NCBI GenBank assembly: GCA_026396975.1
Contig: JAPLVT010000055.1
Span: forward strand, 1-18,576
Reading direction: 5' to 3'
DNA: 18,576 bases
Origin: Candidatus Iainarchaeum sp.
Lineage (GTDB): Archaea; Iainarchaeota; Iainarchaeia; Iainarchaeales; GCA-2688035
Part shown: one piece after another, positions 13,622-18,576 of the stretch
Layout: every line of letters begins with the position of its first letter
Position numbering within the stretch: the stretch's first letter is position 1
Made by a program: the position numbers and the translations under genes
The notes under the pieces: generated by a model
Told to the model about the DNA's origin: nothing
The model's input: only the letters and a program-made list of their open reading frames with translations
Databases searched by the model: none

Positions 13622-15586
13622 ATGCCAAAGGGCAGCATGTGGGTTGTGGAGGACAAAAAGCAGAAGCACGTTTTTTGGCCGAACGCGCAGATGAAAAAGC
13701 GCGCCTGGGCGAACAGCGAAAAGATTTACGCGGAAGCGGAGAAAGACAGGGCTGCTTTCTGGGAAAAAAAGGCGAAGGAAGGATTGCACTGGTTCAAGCC
13801 CTGGAGCAAAGCTTACGAGGAAAATGCGCCTTACTTCAAGTGGTTTGTCGGCGGCGAAATAAACATCAGCTACAACTGCCTTGACAGGCACCTGCCCGCA
13901 AAAAAAGACAAGGTCGCCATACTATGGGAGCCCGAGCCAACTGCGGAAAAAGGCAGGGCTATTACCTACGGGCAGCTGCACGAGGAAGTCAACAAGCTTG
14001 CTAACGCGCTGCGTTCCCTTGGGATAAAGAAGGGCGACAGGGTGAGCATCTACCTGCCAATGGTTCCCGAAGTAATGGCAGCGATGCTCGCATGCTCGCG
14101 CATCGGCGCAATACACAATGTTGTTTTCAGCGCCTTCAGCGGCGAAGCGCTAAAAGCAAGGGTTGAGGACAGCGAGGCAAAGGTCATTATCACCTGCGAC
14201 GGTTACTGGCGCAGGGGAAAGGAAATAAACCTCAAGGAGCAGTCCGACATCGCTGCCGCAATGCCATGCGTCCAAAAGCAGATTGTGGTGAAGCGCCTTG
14301 GCAACAAGGTTAACATGCAGGGCGGCAGGGATTACTGGTACCACGAGCTGCTCGCAAAAGAAAAGCCGAACTGCGAGCCCGAGCGCATGGAATCGAACGA
14401 AACGCTTTTCCTTCTCTACACCTCAGGCACAACCGGAAAGCCAAAAGGAATCATCCACGACACAGGCGGATATTTGACGCAGGCTTACTGGACAACGCTC
14501 TGGGATTTTGACCTTCACGATGGCGACATTTACTGGTGCACAGCTGACATCGGCTGGGTGACAGGGCACACTTACGCCTGCTACGGGCCGCTTGCAGTTG
14601 GCGCAACGCAGCTTATTTACGAGGGAAGCCCTGATTTCCCGGACTGGGGAAGGATCTGGGGCATCATAGAAAAATACAAGGTCAGCGTTTTCTACACCGC
14701 ACCAACAGCAATCAGGATGTGGAAGAAAATGGGCGACGACTGGGTGAAAAAGCACGGCCTCGGAACGCTTAGGCTGCTTGCAACTGTCGGCGAGCCTATC
14801 GATGAGGAAGCCTGGATGTGGTACTTCAACACCATCGGCGGCGGAAGATGCCCTGTCATAGACACCTGGTGGCAGACTGAAACAGGCGGCACTCTAATCA
14901 ACGCTTTGCCAGGCATAGGCCCTTTCATTCCGACTGTTGCAGGCAGGGTTTTTCCCGGAGCAAAAGCCGATATTTTTGACGATAGGGGAAAGCCGGTTGA
15001 AGCCGAGGACACCGGCTTTTTGGTTTTCAAGCCCCCGTTCCCGCCAGGATTGCTCAGGGGAATATGGAACAATGACGAAAAATACGTTGAGACTTATTGG
15101 AGCGAGTACGGCAAAAACATTTACTTCACCTCCGACGGCGCGAAGTGGTTTGACAAGGAAAACATCAGGGTTACCGGCAGGGTTGATGATGTAATGAAGG
15201 TTGCAGGCCACAGGCTCAGCAGCGCGGAAGTGGAAGACGCCATAACGCTGCACAGCGACGTCGTGGAAAGCGCCGTGGTGCCAATGCCAGACGAAATCAA
15301 GGGCCAGGTGCCAGTTGTTTTCGCAGTGCTCAAGCCGCACGCGAAAGCGTGCCCGGAATGCGAGCAGTCAATAATCCAGCACGTCGGAAAGCAGATTGGC
15401 CCTACTGCAAGGCCTGCAAAGGTCTACTTTGTCGACGCGCTGCCAAAAACAAGGAGCGGCAAGATAATGAGGCGCTTCCTGAGGGGCATGCTTGCAAACG
15501 AAAAGCTGGGCGACGCCACAACTCTGCAGAATCCGGAAGTAGTGGAGCACCTCAAACAGATAGTGGGCTACAAGGCGCCGCAGTGA
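13622..15586 (+). CDS. acsA: Acetyl-CoA synthetase (AMP-forming)
   Basis: About 654 residues, the usual length. It converts acetate, ATP and CoA to acetyl-CoA, AMP and PPi through acetyl-adenylate. Motifs: YTSGTTGKPKG (from Y266; ATP phosphate loop), DTWWQTETGG (the Trp pair closing a small acetate pocket), GRVDDVMKVAGHRLSSAEVE (hinge and CoA half-reaction region) and KTRSGKIMRR with K614, the catalytic lysine that is acetylated in many species. The N-terminal region (FKWFVGGEINISYNCLDRHL) also matches acetate rather than longer acyl synthetases. Starts at GTG 13613, TTG 13619 or ATG 13622 are in frame. I chose the ATG; GTG 13613 has an AAGGAAA just upstream and is a real alternative. PPi released could feed the adjacent pyrophosphatase. 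Confidence 0.93.
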   Translation: MPKGSMWVVEDKKQKHVFWPNAQMKKRAWANSEKIYAEAEKDRAAFWEKKAKEGLHWFKPWSKAYEENAPYFKWFVGGEINISYNCLDRHLPAKKDKVAILWEPEPTAEKGRAITYGQLHEEVNKLANALRSLGIKKGDRVSIYLPMVPEVMAAMLACSRIGAIHNVVFSAFSGEALKARVEDSEAKVIITCDGYWRRGKEINLKEQSDIAAAMPCVQKQIVVKRLGNKVNMQGGRDYWYHELLAKEKPNCEPERMESNETLFLLYTSGTTGKPKGIIHDTGGYLTQAYWTTLWDFDLHDGDIYWCTADIGWVTGHTYACYGPLAVGATQLIYEGSPDFPDWGRIWGIIEKYKVSVFYTAPTAIRMWKKMGDDWVKKHGLGTLRLLATVGEPIDEEAWMWYFNTIGGGRCPVIDTWWQTETGGTLINALPGIGPFIPTVAGRVFPGAKADIFDDRGKPVEAEDTGFLVFKPPFPPGLLRGIWNNDEKYVETYWSEYGKNIYFTSDGAKWFDKENIRVTGRVDDVMKVAGHRLSSAEVEDAITLHSDVVESAVVPMPDEIKGQVPVVFAVLKPHAKACPECEQSIIQHVGKQIGPTARPAKVYFVDALPKTRSGKIMRRFLRGMLANEKLGDATTLQNPEVVEHLKQIVGYKAPQ

Positions 15587-15598
15587 CTCAGCCTTTTG

Positions 15599-15606
15599 TT
15601 TTTTTT
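15599..15606 (+). terminator. T-run terminator after acsA
   Basis: Eight T lie 12 bases after the acsA stop, with further T-runs at about 15628-15632 and 15642-15648, between the convergent acsA and cutA-like genes. Confidence 0.45.
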
Positions 15607-15638
15607 CCAGCCCGCTTTGCTGCGCTCTTTTTCCAATT

Positions 15639-15962
15639 TTATTTTTTTGTGCGGATTGTTTCTTTTTCAACCCATTTCTCTGCCTTTCTATTCATGCTGG
15701 TTTCAAAGAACTCGATTACTGGCAGCTGATAGCTGTGCAAGCGCCCGATCTCTGCAGCAACTTTTTGCGCCAAGTTTTTTCTCGTTTTCAGCATCAGCAG
15801 CGCCTCTTTGCTTTTTTCGATTTTTCCTTTCCACCAGTAAGCCGAGTGAACTCCGGTGATTATGTTCGCGCAGGCAACAAGCCTTTTGCGGAGCAGCGCA
15901 CGCGCGATTTTGCGCGCTTCGACCGAACTTTTGCATGTAACAAAAGCCGTTGTTGTTTTCAT
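15639..15962 (-). CDS. cutA: CutA-family protein (divalent-cation tolerance)
   Basis: A 107-residue protein of the trimeric CutA1 family, a small ferredoxin-like fold linked to divalent-metal tolerance and of uncertain biochemical role. Visible signature: RKRLVACANIITGVHSAYWWKGKIEK, then EALLMLKTRKN, then LHSYQLPVIEF, in the positions of the family's LAACVNI...S.Y.WxGKIE...E..L.IKT....HPYEVPEI. The ATG at 15962 gives the standard start at beta-strand 1 (MKTTTAFVTC). Longer in-frame starts would overlap the divergent regulator gene and add unrelated sequence. It is convergent with acsA and shares an AT-rich promoter region with the HTH_10 gene. No metal-binding cluster is obvious. Confidence 0.85.
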   Translation of the reverse strand: MKTTTAFVTCKSSVEARKIARALLRKRLVACANIITGVHSAYWWKGKIEKSKEALLMLKTRKNLAQKVAAEIGRLHSYQLPVIEFFETSMNRKAEKWVEKETIRTKK

Positions 15963-15995
15963 AAAAATGCCTGCTACTTTTTGTTGACAGAAAGC

Positions 15996-16004
15996 ATTAA
16001 ATTT
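15996..16004 (+). promoter_or_regulatory. TATA box of the HTH_10 regulator gene
   Basis: ATTAAATTT is centred about 27 bases before the ATG at 16027. This supports that start over the upstream TTG at 16003 and may also serve cutA on the other strand at a longer distance. Confidence 0.55.
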
Positions 16005-16026
16005 GCCTTTTCCTTTATTTTTTCGC

Positions 16027-16695
16027 ATGTGGACCCTCAAGATGAAATTTTGGCATGAGGGAAGCGCGGTAATCCCTTTTGCCCAAAAGTACAAGCTGAC
16101 AATACTGACCTTTCCGCTCAACAGGTTCGCGAAGGGCGGCAAGATATTCCTAACATCTGCGCACATTGTGCTGGGCGAAAAAAAGAGCGTTGTGGCATAC
16201 CTGAAGGAAATTTCGGGCAACCCAAGGTACCTGAACCTCGAATTCGAGGGCAACCTCGTGGTCTATACGATTGTCGCGAAAAAAGGCGCCTCGCACCTGC
16301 AGATGTACCTGGACCCCGAGCTTATTTTTGTCAAGCCGATAATAGTCAAGCCCGACGGTTTCGAGTACCTGGAGGTCGCGGCCCTTAACAAAAAAGTTCT
16401 CACGCGCTTCCTCAAAACAGCCCAGCGCTGGGTGAAGATTGATGTGCAGAGCATCAGCAACGAGAAAATCAGGGACTTTTACATCCCGCACTTTTTGCCC
16501 GACCTTACAGAGAAACAGAAAAAAGCCATACTGCTCGCGTACAAGAACGGTTACTACGATTTCCCGAAGCGCACAGAAATACAGCGGCTCGCAAAGCTCG
16601 CGGGCCTGAGCCCGAGCGCCTTCCAGGAGCACCTGCGCAGGGCCGAGCAGAAGCTGATTCCCTTCACCCTTGAAAACATAGCCCACGAAGGCTGA
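16027..16695 (+). CDS. Bacterio-opsin-activator-type HTH_10 transcriptional regulator
   Basis: 222 residues. The C-terminal 160-210, LTEKQKKAILLAYKNGYYDF, then PKRTEIQRLAKLAGLSPSAF and QEHLRRAEQKL, is a clear HTH_10 domain as in haloarchaeal Bat: the GYYD..R turn and the S...EHLRRAE..L recognition helix are intact. The N-terminal 150 residues form an alpha/beta sensory-like region (strands such as TILTFPL, KSVVAYLKEI, LNLEFEGNLVVYTIV) with no recognisable ligand domain. The start is ATG 16027, supported by a TATA box 27 bases upstream. It is divergent from cutA and followed by a short gap before the membrane-protein operon; its targets are unknown, but either neighbour is possible. Confidence 0.82.
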   Translation: MWTLKMKFWHEGSAVIPFAQKYKLTILTFPLNRFAKGGKIFLTSAHIVLGEKKSVVAYLKEISGNPRYLNLEFEGNLVVYTIVAKKGASHLQMYLDPELIFVKPIIVKPDGFEYLEVAALNKKVLTRFLKTAQRWVKIDVQSISNEKIRDFYIPHFLPDLTEKQKKAILLAYKNGYYDFPKRTEIQRLAKLAGLSPSAFQEHLRRAEQKLIPFTLENIAHEG

Positions 16696-16707
16696 ATTTC
16701 ACCCAAA

Positions 16708-16721
16708 CCGTTGTACAACGG
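16708..16721. promoter_or_regulatory. Perfect 14-bp palindrome upstream of the membrane-protein operon
   Basis: CCGTTGTACAACGG is fully self-complementary. It lies 12 bases after the HTH_10 gene stop and about 56 bases before the ATG at 16777. A TTTAATTA-like TATA candidate follows at about 16729-16737. It could be an operator upstream of the TATA box, or a hairpin ending the previous transcript. Confidence 0.45.
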
Positions 16722-16776
16722 GCAAACCCTTTAATTAGGTCCCATGCACTATCTTATTAACTGAGTGAAGTGAACA

Positions 16777-17094
16777 ATGCCTAATAAACTTGTGTACGGC
16801 GACCAGATACAGGTTCGGCTTGACCCCAAGCAGCTTGAGGCCAAAAACAGGCGGGAGTGGGGCCACCTGTATCTTGATAAGCAGGCCGAGAAAGCGCGAA
16901 TGCTCCTTTCAGCTTCAGCGCTTGGAGCAGCTTCCGCAATCTCTTTCTTTGCAGCCATGCGGCTGGAAAGCGTTTTTTTGCTTGCGGGGCTTGCGCTCGG
17001 CGGCTTCGCGCTGAAAGGTTTCTTCGATTACGGTTACAAGAAGGGCGTTATCGACGACTGGGAGAGCAAGATAATGGTCAGGATTGACAAGTAG
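16777..17094 (+). CDS. Small two-span membrane protein, function unknown
   Basis: A 105-residue protein I do not recognise. Residues 1-40 are polar (KLVYGDQIQVRLDPKQLEAK...). Two adjacent hydrophobic segments (about 42-60, MLLSASALGAASAISFFAAM, and 65-82, VFLLAGLALGGFALKGFF) form a likely helical hairpin, followed by a polar end WESKIMVRIDK. It has no signal peptide cleavage site. ATG 16777 follows a GTGAAGTGA stretch that resembles a Shine-Dalgarno. The HAD hydrolase begins nine bases after its stop, and both carry membrane segments, so the two may work together at the membrane. Confidence 0.6.
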   Translation: MPNKLVYGDQIQVRLDPKQLEAKNRREWGHLYLDKQAEKARMLLSASALGAASAISFFAAMRLESVFLLAGLALGGFALKGFFDYGYKKGVIDDWESKIMVRIDK

Positions 17095-17103
17095 GCGGAT
17101 GGC

Positions 17104-17598
17104 ATGGATGACCTGTTGTTTTGGATAGTTGCGGCTGCTTTTGCAGGTTACCTGCTGAAGACCCTTTTGTTCCAGTCCAAAAAGGGAATTATCGCCTTTG
17201 ACTTGGGTGGAGTTTTCGCAAAAGGCGACTACTTTACTGAAGTGGTAAAGGAAAGGGAGGGCATGAGGCGGCTTATTAAAAGCCTGAAGCGCAAGTACAA
17301 GGTCGTGCTCTTGAGCAACCAGAACAGCGAGGCCCACGCTGTTTTCGAGAAAAAGTTCGGTCTGCCGAAGCTGTTTGACGAGCAGATAGTAAGCGGCAGG
17401 GTCGGCGTCAAGAAGCCTGACCCCAAGATTTTTCAGCTGGTCCAGCAGCGCTTTAAAGTAAAGCCGGAGAAAATAACATTCATTGACGATGATGCCGCGA
17501 ACGTTGAAGCCGCGAAGAAAGCCGGCATTAATGGCATTCGGTTCACTTCAATCAGCCAGATAGTCGGAGATTTAAGGAAAACAGGGGTAGATGTATAA
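17104..17598 (+). CDS. Membrane-anchored HAD-superfamily hydrolase
   Basis: 164 residues. Residues 4-24 (LLFWIVAAAFAGYLLKTLLF) form one hydrophobic anchor, and the rest is a compact HAD domain without a large cap. Motif I is AFDLGGVF (nucleophile Asp; the usual second Asp is Gly, as in the YihX-like IA group). Motif II is VVLLSNQN (Ser), motif III is the Lys of VGVKKPDPKIF, and motif IV is ITFIDDDAANVEAAKKAG. All catalytic positions for this subgroup are present, so a phosphatase acting at the inner membrane face is likely; the substrate is unknown. It is embedded between the two-span membrane protein (9-base gap) and the next gene, which starts two bases after its stop. Confidence 0.8.
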   Translation: MDDLLFWIVAAAFAGYLLKTLLFQSKKGIIAFDLGGVFAKGDYFTEVVKEREGMRRLIKSLKRKYKVVLLSNQNSEAHAVFEKKFGLPKLFDEQIVSGRVGVKKPDPKIFQLVQQRFKVKPEKITFIDDDAANVEAAKKAGINGIRFTSISQIVGDLRKTGVDV

Positions 17599-17599
17599 T

Positions 17600-18576
17600 A
17601 TGGCTGCAAATGCTATTGGGCGCTGGCTCGAGCTTGAGCACGAGAAAAAGGGCCACATATACCCGACGGCCATTTATTGGCTGAGCGCGCAGCACGTTTG
17701 CAGGGAACTTGGAGTCACAGATGGGGTTATTGCCTGCTGGTATAAAAACAATGAATTCAGTTACTTGGTGACCGAAGGGAGCTTCAGCAGGGCGGGAAGA
17801 ATAATTCTGCGCAAATTGAAAGAACGCAGGGAATTTTTGGATAAAATTGTCGAAGTCAACAAAAAAGAAATCCCCGCTATGCTGAAAGCAGCCGAGGCGC
17901 TTTCAGGCGGGCAGCTAAAGCGCTTGGACGGGGCAGAGTTGTTCAAAAGGTGGGAAAACTGGCTGAACTGCTTCCTGCGCTTAATGACCTGGAGCGCCAT
18001 GGGCACAATACTGGAGATGGAGGAACCCCTTTTGTCGAAAGAGTTGGAGGCAATTCTTGCGCAAAAGCTGGGCGCCAGCAACCCGAAAAAGGGCGAATTC
18101 TTTCAGGTGCTGACAACCCCCCCTGAGTTGACCAGCGCCAAGCGGGAAGAGCTTGAATTGCTTGAGCTCAGGCTAAGGCAATTGCAAGGCCTGCCGGGCG
18201 GCAAAGAAATCCAAGGGCACGCAAAGAAGTACGGTTGGATTGCCTTTGGTTATGATGGTCCGGGTTGGGCGGCCTCTGACATTGAAAAGCGCTTAAGCGC
18301 ATTGCCTGAAAAAGAGACTGGGATTAAAAAAATTCTGGAAGAAAAAAAATGCGCTGCTGAAAGGTTGAGGGAGCAGCAGCTAAAAATGGAAGGGGAACTG
18401 CGGTTAAGCCCTGGTGAAAAATACCTGTTCCATGTGCTGCGCGCCCTTGGGTTCTGGAAATTTGAGAGAAAATTCCAAAACCAGTGCGGTCATGCGATGA
18501 TGGAGGATTTTTTCAAAGAGATTGCGGGAAGAAACAATCTTTCCTTGAACCAGGCGAAAATGATTGCCCCGAAAGA
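17600..18576 (+). CDS. PEP-utilising-enzyme-like protein, N-terminal part (runs off right edge)
   Basis: The frame opens at ATG 17600, two bases after the HAD stop, and stays open to the end of the window (about 325 residues). The N-terminal half is helical; the middle has FFQVLTTPPELTSAKREELELL and HAKKYGWIAFGYDGPGW. This combination (LTTP/S...E..LL, then H..KYGWI..GY.G) is what I associate with archaeal proteins that end in a PEP-utilising 'mobile' phosphohistidine domain, as in PEP synthase relatives. That C-terminal domain and its catalytic His would lie beyond the edge, so the assignment is tentative. Tight spacing places it in an operon with the small membrane protein and HAD hydrolase. 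Confidence 0.5.
   Translation, partial: MAANAIGRWLELEHEKKGHIYPTAIYWLSAQHVCRELGVTDGVIACWYKNNEFSYLVTEGSFSRAGRIILRKLKERREFLDKIVEVNKKEIPAMLKAAEALSGGQLKRLDGAELFKRWENWLNCFLRLMTWSAMGTILEMEEPLLSKELEAILAQKLGASNPKKGEFFQVLTTPPELTSAKREELELLELRLRQLQGLPGGKEIQGHAKKYGWIAFGYDGPGWAASDIEKRLSALPEKETGIKKILEEKKCAAERLREQQLKMEGELRLSPGEKYLFHVLRALGFWKFERKFQNQCGHAMMEDFFKEIAGRNNLSLNQAKMIAPK

Noticed and set aside
15963..16253. Longer N-terminus for the CutA-like protein
   Set aside because: The extra residues overlap the divergent HTH_10 gene and have no CutA similarity; MKTTTAFVTC is the family's normal start.
1..18576. tRNA, rRNA, CRISPR arrays or insertion-sequence ends
   Set aside because: No T-loop/anticodon pattern, no regularly spaced direct repeats and no transposase-like frame with terminal inverted repeats was found by eye; short RNAs could still be missed.

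Overview
The window reads as archaeal chromosome. AT-rich TATA-like boxes lie about 27-33 nt before many start codons. A bacterio-opsin-activator-type helix-turn-helix protein, archaeal-type GTP-dependent PEP carboxykinase, a ThiI-like THUMP protein, an Mre11 nuclease and CDP-alcohol/inositol-phosphate lipid genes are also present. Gene packing is tight and no stretch over 300 bases lacks a gene. I saw no tRNA, rRNA or CRISPR array. A DPANN-type archaeon is my guess, at low confidence.

Layout. 1-436 (minus): a small winged-helix regulator overlaps the start of serine acetyltransferase (cysE), which runs off the left edge. 489-1400 (+): a THUMP/ThiI-like protein whose PP-loop is degraded. 1394-2537 (minus): a CDP-alcohol phosphatidyltransferase followed by an arrestin/Spo0M-like protein. 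2697-5857 (+): an aminotransferase translationally coupled to PEP carboxykinase. 5918-8058: a disturbed locus. An AT-rich LAGLIDADG endonuclease-like gene (+) sits between two copies of the 3' end of inositol-1-phosphate synthase (minus). The synthase itself carries an internal deletion with a frameshift. 8173-8493 (+): a PadR-like regulator divergent from the synthase, with AT-rich palindromes between them. 8516-9995 (minus): two tandem divergent paralogues of a family I do not recognise, with H-x-x-E ... H ... E residues resembling M14/aspartoacylase zinc enzymes. 10052-11365 (+): Mre11-like nuclease, with its terminal codons and stop repeated in frame downstream. 11506-15586 (+): membrane pyrophosphatase, then AMP-forming acetyl-CoA synthetase. 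15639-15962 (minus): CutA. 16027-16695 (+): HTH_10 regulator. 16777-18576 (+): a small membrane protein, a membrane-anchored HAD hydrolase and the start of a PEP-utilising-enzyme-like protein that runs off the right edge.

How the genes fit together. Acetyl-CoA synthetase makes PPi and the neighbouring pyrophosphatase can recover its energy as an ion gradient. The aminotransferase and PEP carboxykinase plausibly link an amino acid to oxaloacetate and PEP. The CDP-alcohol transferase and inositol-phosphate synthase would together make archaetidylinositol phosphate, but the synthase looks broken here. The least ordinary parts are the synthase/endonuclease locus with its duplicated 3' ends, the tandem zinc-enzyme-like pair and the PP-loop-less ThiI relative.
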